Assembly (NCBI GenBank): GCA_034670405.1 | Contig: JAXDDX010000011.1 | Span: 753,001 to 817,000 of the forward strand | Length of the DNA stretch: 64,000 nt | Direction: 5' to 3' | DNA from: Hoplostethus atlanticus | Lineage: Eukaryota > Chordata > Actinopteri > Trachichthyiformes > Trachichthyidae | Shown: positions 36,776 to 64,000 of the stretch, piece after piece | Layout: each line of letters begins with the position of its first letter | Position numbering within the stretch: position 1 is the stretch's first letter | Program-made: the position numbers and the translations under genes | The notes under the pieces: model-generated | Told to the model about the DNA's origin: nothing | Database searches by the model: none | What the model saw: only the letters and a program-made list of their open reading frames with translations

Positions 36776-39700
36776 ATGGCTCAGGGCTCTGACAGCAACG
36801 ACACAAGTTACAACAAGTCCCCATCACCTGGAAGCAGGCCGGTAAGTGTGCACTTCTCTTTACTCTCTCAACAATGTACATTCAGGGTTACATCACGTTT
36901 TTACTGATGATTTCTGAATATATAAATGAATCTTTAAAAAATTTGAAATCATAAGGTTGTGAAATATCAAATCTTCCAGTGTGATTGGGTAGAGGGCTTA
37001 ATGCAGGTTTGGGTGATATATTGTAGAGATACTAGTTTTATCTGTCTTGGTTCTTTTCACACTTGCTCTGGGTCTTTCACATGCACACATGGGCTCGTGG
37101 CATGACTCGCTTTAGTGTAGGCATTTGTGAATTGCGAAATGTATCACTTGTCTAAGTAGTAGGGATATGGTCATTTGTTTTGGAATCATCAACCTGTGAA
37201 TGGTGTGAGAGCTGTCAGAGACAGAGAGCGTGTTAGAAATGTACTTTTCTGTTTATGTGGGATATTGCTCATCATCATCCCACTTTGTGTGCTAAAAGTG
37301 TGCTAAATGGTTTCATGTGTGCCAATCAGTTGCACATTGCAACTCCATTCTTGCTAAAAAAGCATGTTGGAAAAACATTCAGATTCAGATTCAGCTATGT
37401 TTTATAAATGTTTAATACTGTGAGCCTCACATTAAATCGGATAAAGCAAATTATCAGCAGCATTACTTCTTTTTGCAACACATTTCAACTTAGCAGGAGT
37501 TGGGATGAGGGTGATTGGGTAGGGTTTTAGATGGTCTGTATACACGTTATTCAGCACAGCATTATGGAAGACGTTACACAATCAATGAAACATTCATTGA
37601 GTTACTATCTCTTTGGTGCTCAACTGACTCAGCATTTTGGCTATGCTTAGTTATTGTGATACCACAAAAATGTAGTGTTCAGGACATGAAACAGGGTGGG
37701 CTCTGAACTTAACTGATGACTCAGCCACTCCCCAACCCAACCCTTCCCATTAAGCGTAATGTTAAGCCCATTTCTTTCAAACTGTCATTTAAACAGATAA
37801 GACATAAACCACAATAGTCACATCAACGGTCTTATACGTGCTGAAACAACCAAACGTCTGGCATAGTCATTTTTTCAGGTTTGAGATCCTTTATAAAATA
37901 ATATCTGCTTGCTGCTTGATCCTTAGTCAATGCATGAACATGAACTTTAAGCCTTTGTTTTTTGTTAGAGCTCCTCTGATGATGCAAAGAAGGTGATGCG
38001 GAGGGAGAAGAACCGGATTGCTGCTCAGAAAAGCAGGATGAGACAAACTCAGAAGGCTGACAGTCTACATTTGGTGAGGAAACCTTTATGGGCATGACAG
38101 ACTAGGCATGGAAAGGAACACGATTTAAGTCTAACATACTCTAGAATCTAAGTATTTCATAAAATATTTGACCAAGAAACACCCAAAGTGAACACATAGT
38201 TCCCAGAGTGCATGGCTAGCAAAGTTGCGAAGTTGGCAGGTCAAAAGCCACCGTTTTGAAACCGCTTCACTGTACCGTAAGAATGGTCTCAAATCAGATT
38301 ATTTACAGTGGGTATACACTGCAAGATGTTTTGTGGATTTAGCACTAATTAGGTTATAGAAAAACTAGATTTTCTCAGAGGCTTTACAAAATGTCCATCT
38401 CAAGGTTTCGGCATGGATGGTGCATAAAAAACAGTAGTGTCCATGCAACCTTTAGCTACAGAGCTTGGAGATCGGCGGTAACTGCCCAAGCTCCAACCCC
38501 ACCATGGCTACGCAAACGTCACCGTCTTGATCCATTTCTAAGCACCCGTGCAGTTCTTCTGAGACGCAACGAAATTGATTTCATACTATATTTACAAGAT
38601 GCTACCTGACCATGTGGTGATGTGTCATGGCTTCTGTTGAGCTTCACACTTGGACGCTTCTCTATTTGCAGAAGCCTAAGGAATAAATTATCACGTGTGG
38701 GCATCACTCCCTTTGCAGCAGAACCCAGCACCAGAGATTATTGTACTGAATCCACATATTAAAAGTGTGCTAGGGCCTGAAGCTTTGTTCGTTTGCTCCC
38801 ATTGTCCTGCTTTGTAGCTTGTTGCATGCGATGGGTTGTAGTCAATGCTAGAGCTCACACTTTCATTACAACTTTCTATCCTTTTACTAGGTACACGGTA
38901 AGGCTTTGAGTCACCAACTTTCGCTAAAATTTAAAAGAAGAGTGCAAGCATTTCTTCTTTTCCTATCGACAAACATCCTGCTCTGTAGGTGGCAATATTT
39001 ATCAATGGGATGGTGCTGTTGAGGACATTTTCAAACCAGTTAATTCAGTAGGTCTTTGCACAATGCCATCTCCATCAACAAGTATTTATCCTGTGCACAC
39101 GTTTCTGACATACAGTATCTCTCGCTGCTGTCCCTTCTTTCACTGACCCATATTTGCACATACTGACCTAGTATTCACTCCCTCTGTGAGGATTCAATGA
39201 AAAGTAGTTACTGTTCTTTATCAACAAATTACATCTTCTTCCTTTGATCTTTATCAGATGAACCGAAGGGATTTTGGTGTCACTGACATTCAAACAAACC
39301 CACATTGTAGTTATCAGAGAACCAACGTTGATGGTTTTAAATGATTTCGCCTGAACAGTATCTTGAACGGTATCCATTTCTTTGAGCCCTGTCAGAGAGT
39401 CACAGAGACACCAGGGGACCACAGAGCATATTTTGTGGTTTTGGTTTCATCGTCTCACTTGATAAACAGGAAGGTGAATTTTCCCTCTCTATGACACTAG
39501 GCCTATTTCCTGTTTCTTCAGTAGTATTTTTTTCTTCAGTGTAAATGAGCTTCAGATTGTAGGTCGTGGGCAGGAGGGGAGAAAAAGCCAGTCACTTCTG
39601 GTAAAGAGCTGATAGCAGTGGGCTGTATTTGGCTAAGTGACGCAAATACAGGGGTTTGCCCAAAATGTCTCTTGACAGTAAGGCCCTATAGCTCAGTGTT

Positions 39701-40600
39701 GTAATCTTTGGCCATGGTGTGATGACCTTTTGAGTCCCCAAGTGGAAGATTTCTCCCCTGCTATTCCCACACCACAAAGACAAACTGCTATCACCCACTA
39801 AGTTGCAGTTTGCGCTACCAATCCTATCTCAAAGCTGAGATAATCACTAGGTTTTTTTGCTCTGTTTTGGAACTTTTGTACACCTGGACCACAGAAACAG
39901 GTACCCAGTTACTCAACTAAAGTAGTGTAACATTATCTAAAAATATAATAGTGGCAGATTTGAGACCGTGGTGTCTCAGTGACAGTTTAGTTAGTTGTTA
40001 GACATTGACTATAAAGTTTGCGTTTGAATGAATATCCATAGGCTGACATTAAAGGGCAACAACCTACTGCCTGTATCCATTTTATGTTGTGTTAATCCAA
40101 CTTTAAAGAACAGCACAGACTTTTGGGGAAATTGCCTCGTTGGTCAACATATCTGTCCTGTGTGTCCGTAGGCAACTCACATTATCTAATTTTAGAAGAC
40201 AGACCTTTTAGTGATCCAGAGTTCTTGTTCTGTCAATTCTCTCGTCAAATAAGTAAGTTGACCAATGGGTCAATTTCCCAATAAGTCAATGGAGTCCTTA
40301 CTGGGACCTTACTGTAAAACCAAGGGGATAACACATTCATTGCCATAATGAAGGACAAGTTTGCTCAAATCTCATTTTACTGTCTGTTTTCAGGAGAGTG
40401 AGAACCTGGAGAAAGAGAACGCTGCCCTGAGGAAGGAGGTGAAGCGGTTGACAGAGGAAGCCAAGTATCTCTCCTCTGTGCTAACCACACATGAGCCTCT
40501 GTGTACTGGCCTGGCCCCACAGACACCAGACCTCCTCTACCCTCCACATCACAGCAGCTATCACCACCAGCACATTCCTGTACCACACTACCAGCACTGA
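36776..40600 (+). CDS. batf: batf: basic leucine zipper factor, ATF-like
   Basis: Nuclear AP-1-family factor that pairs with JUN proteins and cooperates with IRF4/IRF8 in lymphocyte and dendritic-cell gene control; it lacks a large activation domain. Three coding exons are 36776-36841, 37969-38073 and 40394-40600, all phase 0, with GT-AG introns. They give 125 residues, equal to human BATF. The basic region REKNRIAAQKSR has the invariant Asn (37) and Arg (45). The zipper has leucines at 55, 62, 69, 76 and 83, and HEPLC follows it as in mammals. The exon 2/3 joint after LHL is at the conserved position. The C-terminus is rich in His, Pro and Tyr. I chose this ATG because it gives the family's N-terminal length and an SDSNDTS start resembling SDSSDSS. 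BATF3 is the main alternative; length and N-terminus favour BATF. Confidence 0.95.
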
Positions 40601-41400
40601 CCTGACTGACTACTGAGATGGCTACAGAGTTGTGCTGCGAACGATGACTGACCTCAATGGAGAGTGAATGACTTGGAGGACGGAGATATTGCCTATAGAT
40701 GTTAATCTTTGTTCAGGTTTTATTCAACAGTTTACATTTTTTTAATGGGAAAACTGATCAAGGAGTAACACGTAGGGCAAGTATATCAAATAGATTAGTA
40801 TACCAAACTGGTTTTGGGATTGGAACAGGCAGCAGTATTCAAAACTATTTATTTTGCTTCTGACCATCTATTTGCTTATATCTGATAAATATCAGTGATC
40901 TGCATGTAAAATTATATGGCTTGAAGGGTATAATTATGACTTTTGAAGTAGTCTATGTTTACATTAAGAGAACAAACAACCTATGTTAGGGTGACTCAGA
41001 TATTTTTGTAAATTGCTTTTTCTAGTGTGATGGAGAGCACCTTTGTCAATCTCAAGTGTTATCTGTTAGTTTTTTTTTTCATTGAAAGTGATGTTTTTAT
41101 TTTCTTGTGTTATTAATGTGTTATAATCTATTGTGTTTAAATTGATAATGCTTGATAATGCTCAGGATCTTTTGTCAGATTTGATTGTTGACACAAATGG
41201 AATGTAAAGTCAAGTTCCTGTATGCTTAGGTGAGCCAAAGCTTGATGAAAAAGAAATGGTTGGTGGTAGAAACTGACCATTCAAAGAAACTGACCATTCT
41301 CTGACTGTGGAAAACATTCTGTAGTGGTGATAGCTATGGATAATGCTGATTTGTAAGAAGACCCAGCACAGATATTTATTAAATGTGATGCCTTACAGGC
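40601..41400 (+). other. Probable batf 3' UTR
   Basis: AT-rich sequence after the batf stop with several AU-rich element cores: ATTTATTTT at 40,847-40,855 and TATTTATTA at 41,373-41,381. No other gene is seen. The end is set by the ATTAAA at 41,378-41,383, which is a guess because no canonical AATAAA lies earlier. Confidence 0.5.
41378..41383 (+). terminator. Candidate poly(A) signal of batf
   Basis: ATTAAA within a TATTTATTAAATG context, about 780 bases after the stop. Confidence 0.4.
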
Positions 41401-41597
41401 GATCATTTATGAACTACAAAGGGCCAAACGCTTTCACTGATTTTCCACAGACACTGTAACCTAGTTTGTGTCCTGAATGAGAGAGTCAAGTCCCCCTGCT
41501 TAAATATATTTATTTGTCAAGACAGCAGGAAGGGTGACAAATGTGCAGTAAAGAAGAATACATGGGACAGACCAGCTAAATGTTGTTTGATGTGCAG

Positions 41598-41614
41598 GTC
41601 CCTAGATGGCGCTG
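41598..41614 (+). promoter_or_regulatory. CTCF-like motif between batf and flvcr2
   Basis: CCCTAGATGGCGCTG contains the exact AGATGGCGCT half of the CTCF core, with two mismatches in the upstream half. Its position between two genes with different expected expression patterns suits a boundary. Inference only. Confidence 0.4.
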
Positions 41615-42428
41615 TTTACCAGAAAGAGAGAGTGTACACAATACTGAATAATGAATAATGAATATTTTTTTTGTCCTTGAACACGTTTGAGGCGTCTAAC
41701 TGATTCACCACTTTGTCAGTACCATCCCATTGTGTTAGTGGACAAAGCAAATGACCAAATGTCTTGAATATTTTGAAGTGCCAATACTTTATTGTACTTG
41801 AACAAAGTTGAAACAAATTGGTCATCGCGTGCGTATATGCCTACATCAGAGAAATCCATGAATAGTCTTATCACAGAAAAATGACAGTCGTTGGCAGAAA
41901 ATGTTAAATAAAAAAACATGAAAGTTGCTCCGATTTGCAGTCTTTACAACACGACTCTGTTCAGAAAGAGAGGGGAGGTTAGAAATAAACTCCGCCCTGG
42001 AAACAGCTCTTCTTCTCCGCTCCCCAGGCAGTTTGAGGTTTGAGTACGAGGTAAGAGTCACGGGGGCTCGTACCACGTGTTGACGCAAAAACTGGCGTTC
42101 ACGCAAGAAAACTGACTTGGCGCTAGGACGACCTGAGCGGGCACATTCATACATTACATTATCTGTAACCCTAAAGTCTTTGCATGGGCTTTGAGCGTAA
42201 GTAGGTCACTCAAGCCAAATTCAGTCCAATGCGAAGGACACGCTGCACATGTTGGACGTTGTGAAGGCTCATTGTTATTGACTATTCTGACAAACCATAG
42301 TTAGTAACCACTTAAACCAGTTAAAGTTACAGTTTACAGTGGCCGTAGCCTATAGCCAGGTCATTGAAGTGCACTAGGAAACTATGAGTAGCCTACACGT
42401 GTAGCCTGTTGAGGAGTAATAGTTTAAT
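41615..42428 (+). promoter_or_regulatory. Upstream region of flvcr2 exon 1A
   Basis: Intergenic to 5' UTR sequence leading to the first flvcr2 ATG. No other exon is recognised. It turns GC-richer from about 41,980, where a promoter is likely. An in-frame TAG at 42,420-42,422 precedes the ATG. Confidence 0.4.
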
Positions 42429-43010
42429 ATGACCGTAAAACAACCACTGGGTGATACTGAAATCAACGCGAATGAAAACACGACGGATTTAGAGAGTCAT
42501 GTAATGATTGAAGCCGGTGAAGCCGTGGAGCGCACCGAGCCACAGATCCTGGTGGATGAACCGACAACACCCACCCGTCTGTACAAACGGCGCTGGTTTA
42601 TCGTCTTCCTGTTCAGTTCATATTCTCTGTGCAATTCTTTCCAATGGATACAGTACGGGATAATCGGCAACATTTTTATGAAGTTCTACAACGTGGACGC
42701 CTTCACCATAGACTGGATGTCTATGATCTACATGTTGACTTACATTCCGTTCATATTCCCGGTGACCTGGCTCTTGGACAAAAAGGGGCTCCGGGTCATC
42801 GCGCTTGTGGCCACTGCGTTGAATTGTGCAGGGACATGGATCAAGGTGGCCAGCGTCAGACCCAACCTGTTCCCTGTTACCTTGCTCGGGCAGTTCTCCT
42901 GCTCGTTTGCTCAGGTGTTCATCCTCGGGATGCCGTCAAGGATAGCGTCGGTGTGGTTTGGTTCAGAGGAGGTGTCCACCGCTTGCTCCATCGGAGTGTT
43001 CGGGAATCAG
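42429..43010 (+). CDS. flvcr2: flvcr2 first coding exon A (alternative or orphan)
   Basis: Encodes 194 residues of an FLVCR2-type major facilitator: a 48-residue polar cytoplasmic N-terminus, then TM1 to part of TM5. The family landmarks [43 protein letters not shown] and [14 protein letters not shown] are all present and closely follow mammalian FLVCR2. The Trp of QWIQYG corresponds to a choline-contacting residue in published FLVCR structures. The exon is open from an upstream in-frame stop (42,420) to a good donor (CAG/gtatgt) in phase 0. No matching exon 2 follows before 45,262, so it probably splices over exon B to 47,205, giving about 495 residues in all. Alternatively it is the remnant of a second tandem gene. 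Confidence 0.85.
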
Positions 43011-45261
43011 GTATGTTGCAAAAAGCTCTTCCAAGGTAAACAGTAACTGCACATCTACTTGATCACTGACTGATGTAATGTATATCATTGGAAAACCCAT
43101 TTCCCATACATCGCACTTGACATCTCCGTGTATCCATCTGGCAGCTTGCGTAATTACGCACGCTCACGCAACCACAACGCCTCCCTTGGTCGCCCTCAAC
43201 CCTGTCAATGAAAAAAGTTGATAGATCATTGCCATCAGTATGTAAGAACACGTGCAAAATTGCACACTAGTTTGTGCACTGTTTGCTGAAAAAACGCATG
43301 GGAAAAATCTTCATTAGGCCTGCCTTAGCTTGTTCACTCAAAGCACGGGATTGTACATGATTTGATTTGGTACACAAAGCAGAATATTTTAAATCTTTCC
43401 TTTTCCATGCAGACAGAATGCCATTATTTGGAATTTGCCATAAATGTATGTAGCAGACTTTTGAGTACATAGTACATAAAGTTCAACACACAGTATTGTA
43501 AGGCTACTCTGATGCTCATTAAGGGTCAGTTTGACTGGTCAGTTGACGTTTGACAGATTATGATGTTCAGTCCAGTCCATGGTTCAGAGACCAGAAATCT
43601 GTAAAGACAACTTATTCCTTGACCAGTTCCTAACCACATTGTCATATGATCAAGAGAAGAGCTTCCTCAGTTGGAAGCGTATTCCAGTGACTCATGAGGT
43701 AATGTGAGTTTAAGATGGTGTAGGACAATACAAAGATCAGTTAAGCTTTGCCCTGGTTAAGGTAGACATACAGAAAATGTATGTCACTCATTCAAAGCTA
43801 ATAATTATCCCTGAGACCACATTATTGGCCAAGAGCAACTGGCAACAGGATTCATAGCTCTGAAAATGTGATGTTGCATGTAAACGTGATTTAGTGTAAC
43901 CATTAATTAGACTAATACAAACATTATGTTACATTTTATCACAAGTATTCAAACTGGAGTTACAAAGACAAGTTTTTGTATTTCAAGTTTGCAACATTTT
44001 CTTACGACCAAGGAACCTCAAATACGAGTACAGATTAATTCCCGCTAAGATTCAAAACTGAGATTTATACTTTCAAAAAGTTTTAAAAGTTTCAAACTTT
44101 CAAGAGTAGTTTCAAGCTTTCAAATTTAGCCTTAAGCCTTCGAGATGTGGCATAGATGTCATTCCACAGTCTGGAGCAACACAGGGTCTTTTGATCGAGT
44201 ATCAATAAATAAGAATATCCTATGACAGATTTATTATGAATACAGACTTAAAATTGCTGTTTCCAGATTGAAATGGTGCTCTGATTGCTGATTTATCTAT
44301 ATTTAAACAAGTTATTTCTATATTTTGCCTCACTTTTAATATTCTGGTGCCTTTTATTTGCTATGCTTAGGTTTAGATTTAGTATGCTGTTCCACATTAG
44401 GCAGCTTAATCACAAATAGATTTAGGAAAACTCAAGTTCAGGCAATATCCATCCACTGTTGGATTGGAAGCATGATTTATGTAAGAATATATATGAAAGT
44501 GTGATATGGCCTGCTGCTACAAAAGAATAGGCTTCCAGCTTAAAACATTTGATTATGAAGCTCATTCCTATTGTATAGGAGAGATTTCCCCTCAATAGCT
44601 GTTAAGTGATGAAGACTATTAGAACCAACTATTAGTTTCCAACTCGCCACCTTTGATGACTTTCTCTTCAGACAAGGTTAAAAAACCCTCACAACCGTCC
44701 TTGATATTAACACTAGTGTTGGACTGTGAATGAACTTAGATGAACAATAAAAAGGACTATAAAACATTAACCTCTGTGGTTGGGTCACAACAACCCTTAA
44801 TCCCATCCCCCAAATCCACTGTGCATTCAAGTGATTTCTCAAGAGACTTCATTATAGTTCAGCAGAGAAATATGTTGTTTTTTCGAAGGTCCCTGTTATT
44901 TGCACACCGAGCTAAGAGGAACTAGAGGTCTAAGTTGGTAGGAGTGGTTTGGGTAGAATTGGAAAATTCTCAAATATTAGCATCACATGACATGAGCGTC
45001 GGAGACAATAAATACGTTGAGTGGGTTGAGAACACTGTCGGGCACCCCATCACACATCAACACTGGCAACACTGGCTGGAGCGGCTGTCACTCTCCGGCT
45101 CATCTGAGTGTTTACAGTGTCAGCCCTCAGGACAGCGGGCTAGACCCCACGTTTTCAGGGGAAGGCTTCGAGAAAAGGAATCAATGCATGGCAAGAATTC
45201 AGACAGATAAATTGTAAGACCTCTCACGACTGTTCCACGGGCTCACTCTAAGGCTGCTGAA
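43011..45261. other. Interval between the two flvcr2 first exons
   Basis: I searched this stretch by eye for a copy of the downstream flvcr2 exons ([11 protein letters not shown] and later motifs) and found none on either strand. It is AT-rich unique sequence with TTTCAA-rich local repetition near 44,040-44,130. The last 300 bases probably hold the exon B promoter or 5' UTR. An in-frame TAA at 45,208-45,210 closes the frame upstream of exon B. Confidence 0.6.
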
Positions 45262-62241
<16,980 letters not shown>

Positions 62242-62846
62242 ACACACACACAAACTACCAGCATCTCCTTAACGTTAAGCATTGGGAAAGACACAATCAG
62301 GAAGTGCTCACACCCACTTCCCCTAGAGTTAGTAACTCTTACCTAATTGTTTGAATATTTTGTATTATTTATCAAACGTTTGCTAATGTGTTGCGTCTGC
62401 ATAATTTCAATCTCAAGTTTCATGCACTATTTTGATATTTTACAGTACATAAATGATTTAAACGTTCAGTTGAAGTTGTGTAATATTTGAGTAGAATTTA
62501 AATGTTCTCACTAAACTTGCCAAAAGATCAGTCTGTATAACATTTCTGTTTGTCTCAGCAATGTTGTCTGTGCCTATTTTGAAAATGCACAATACAATAC
62601 ACAGTATTTTTATGATTAAAATAATTGTATATTGCATATGAACAGATTTTGTAATCCATGGCTGCCTACTGTATGGGGAAAAACAAGATAACATTGTTGA
62701 GACATACTTGTATGACATTATTTGTAACATAATTGATCATGTTTACCTGTTTAACATAAAAGTTGTAATTTCTTTTGTCATAAAAACGTTTCCTAATGTT
62801 TCTTACCTTTTATTTTTCAAAATAGACCAGTAGTTTTGTCTTTCAG

Positions 62847-62942
62847 GACAAATCATCTCCTTCCAGTAAACCAAAACATGTTGTCTCGGACGTCAGGCTG
62901 CAACTTTCATCAGAATGTCACCAGAGATTTGTAAAAACATGA
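62847..62942 (+). other. Alternative candidate terminal exon of flvcr2
   Basis: After a fair acceptor (TTTTGTCTTTCAG) the sequence is open in phase 0 for 31 residues (DKSSPSSKPKH and on) to a TGA. It could replace the 62,176-62,241 exon, or be 3' UTR. The KETKF-ending exon is favoured because its polar SDYQS-containing tail and stronger pyrimidine context look more natural. Confidence 0.25.
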
Positions 62943-63258
62943 GCTTGCTGAGCTGTTTGCCAGAGACTCTGTATAAGGGTAATTTCAGTTCAAGAACACT
63001 CCGTATCCTGATGACAATTTTACCAAAACAAGACTGGTAAAACAAACTGCAAGTGTCCCTCTTGGCCACAAGGTGGTAATATTGGAACATGCAAACAGGC
63101 CCAGAAGGTTTTAAGTTGTAAATGTTGGTAAATCTTAGCAAAAAACATCCACTTATATTGTTTATAATATACATGTCCTCAGTGACATTTCAATTGTTTA
63201 TACTGTAGATTAACATTAAAATGTCTGCTATAATTGCATTGTGTGTTTTAGTGGCCTG

Positions 63259-63264
63259 AATAAA
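63259..63264 (+). terminator. Candidate poly(A) signal of flvcr2
   Basis: AATAAA about 1,020 bases downstream of the likely stop; the first canonical hexamer in the region. Confidence 0.4.
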
Positions 63265-63265
63265 G

Positions 63266-64000
63266 CAGAGTACTACAGATCTAAGATAAATGGTCAGAAT
63301 ATATGAGCACACAAACTTCTCATTGACATGAGAGATAAAATGTCCTCTTACCAGCACTGTTATGAGATCATTCTGACTACAGGCCAGTACTTGGAAAGCA
63401 GTTTGCTTTCCCCTTTGACTTATTCTCTAATGATCTCATTGTTCTCTGGTAAACCAATGACTGGTTCTTCCTTGGCTTGGATTGGTTGTTAAGATTTCTT
63501 TCAACAATTGTCCCAGTATCACTGGTTTAGTGGGACACTTGGCACATAGACCTGAAGAATTCCCAGCTGTTACTTTTTCAAAGTCCATATGTAAAAGACA
63601 GCTGAGGGGGTGGCATTTTATTGCCTCTCTGCAGCCTTATCTAAATCGGTTCAGTCTGCCAAATTTGAATTACATCTGTGGCTAGTCATTTGACGGTAAA
63701 ATACACCCTGCTTGATACATATTTTAATACTTTTATTTCACAAAGAAATAGGATAGACAGAATTTATATTTGGGATTACAGAAAAGGTACAGTAGCTGAC
63801 GTGATGACTCATAGACCATATACATGTATGTAAGTGACACAGTTATATTTTTTGTCCATTGTGTCATAAAACTGAATGAATGTAATTTTTTTTGTTGGCT
63901 TCATTAGTGAGAAATGTGTGACCGGTAGACAGGAAGGTCAAAAATGGATGGGCAGGGTTTGACCCCAGGCTCGCCAGGGAAACTCCCAGGACCTGCCTAC
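63266..64000. other. Intergenic tail of window
   Basis: No gene is recognised. In mammals TTLL5 follows FLVCR2, but none of its exons are visible before the window ends. Confidence 0.5.

Larger units (their letters stand above)
62242..63265 (+). other. Probable flvcr2 3' UTR
   Basis: AT-rich sequence from the likely stop to a canonical AATAAA at 63,259-63,264. An earlier ATTAAA at 62,615-62,620 may be used too. Confidence 0.4.

Noticed and set aside
36456..36845. Open frames rich in Arg/Glu or Ser/Leu upstream of batf
   Set aside because: Translations of the (GA)n tract; no domain, and the real batf start is in another frame.
42629..43039. 136-codon open frame overlapping flvcr2 exon A
   Set aside because: Shadow in another frame of a strongly recognisable exon.
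43011..45261. A second full flvcr2 gene between the two first exons
   Set aside because: No exon resembling the downstream transporter exons could be found on either strand, so only the first exon is duplicated.
63940..64000. tRNA-like B-box (GGGTTTGACCCC) near the window end
   Set aside because: No matching A-box, anticodon arm or acceptor stem; may be part of a SINE cut by the window edge.

Overview
The window looks like a teleost fish chromosome segment. Genes have GT-AG introns of about 0.1-4 kb. The DNA between them carries long (CA)n, (GA)n and (CTTC)n microsatellites and fish-type dispersed repeats, including the 3' end of a non-LTR retrotransposon. The proteins are vertebrate orthologues with recognisable exon structures. 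I cannot name the species.

Layout. Positions 1 to about 24,270 are a gene-poor stretch with no exon I can support. It holds microsatellites, a diverged tandem repeat, degenerate retroposons and several AT-rich blocks that may be conserved non-coding elements. From 24,810 to 31,271 (+) lies zc3h14, a nuclear poly(A)-binding CCCH zinc-finger gene that I reconstruct as 17 coding exons and 700 residues. Two 299-nt 7SL (SRP) RNA genes follow at 32,148-32,446 and 33,242-33,540 (+), with different upstream sequences and a strong CTCF-like motif between them. batf (bZIP factor, 3 coding exons, 125 residues, the same length as human BATF) occupies 36,776-40,600 (+). flvcr2, an SLC49-family major facilitator transporter, occupies the rest (+), with shared exons from 47,205 to a likely stop at 62,241. 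The order batf-flvcr2 on one strand matches human 14q24.3. zc3h14 lies elsewhere on human 14q, so its junction with batf is a fish arrangement or an ancestral one lost in mammals.

Most notable: flvcr2 has two complete candidate first coding exons, at 42,429-43,010 and 45,262-45,828. They are about 64% identical over 146 aligned residues. Both are open, both have an in-frame stop just upstream of the ATG, and both end at the same codon in phase 0. Only one set of downstream exons is visible. This would allow a transporter with an interchangeable N-terminal part (TM1 to TM5) on a common remainder, or it records a partial tandem duplication. Other points are a 20-bp hairpin just inside a flvcr2 intron, two NAGNAG acceptors in zc3h14, a 170-bp polypurine tract just upstream of batf, and a MITE-like inverted-repeat element in the last flvcr2 intron.

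The genes are not a functional pathway: they cover mRNA poly(A) metabolism, protein targeting RNA, immune transcription and choline/haem-type transport. All exon boundaries are read by eye from splice sites, reading phase and family memory. No alignment or search was run.
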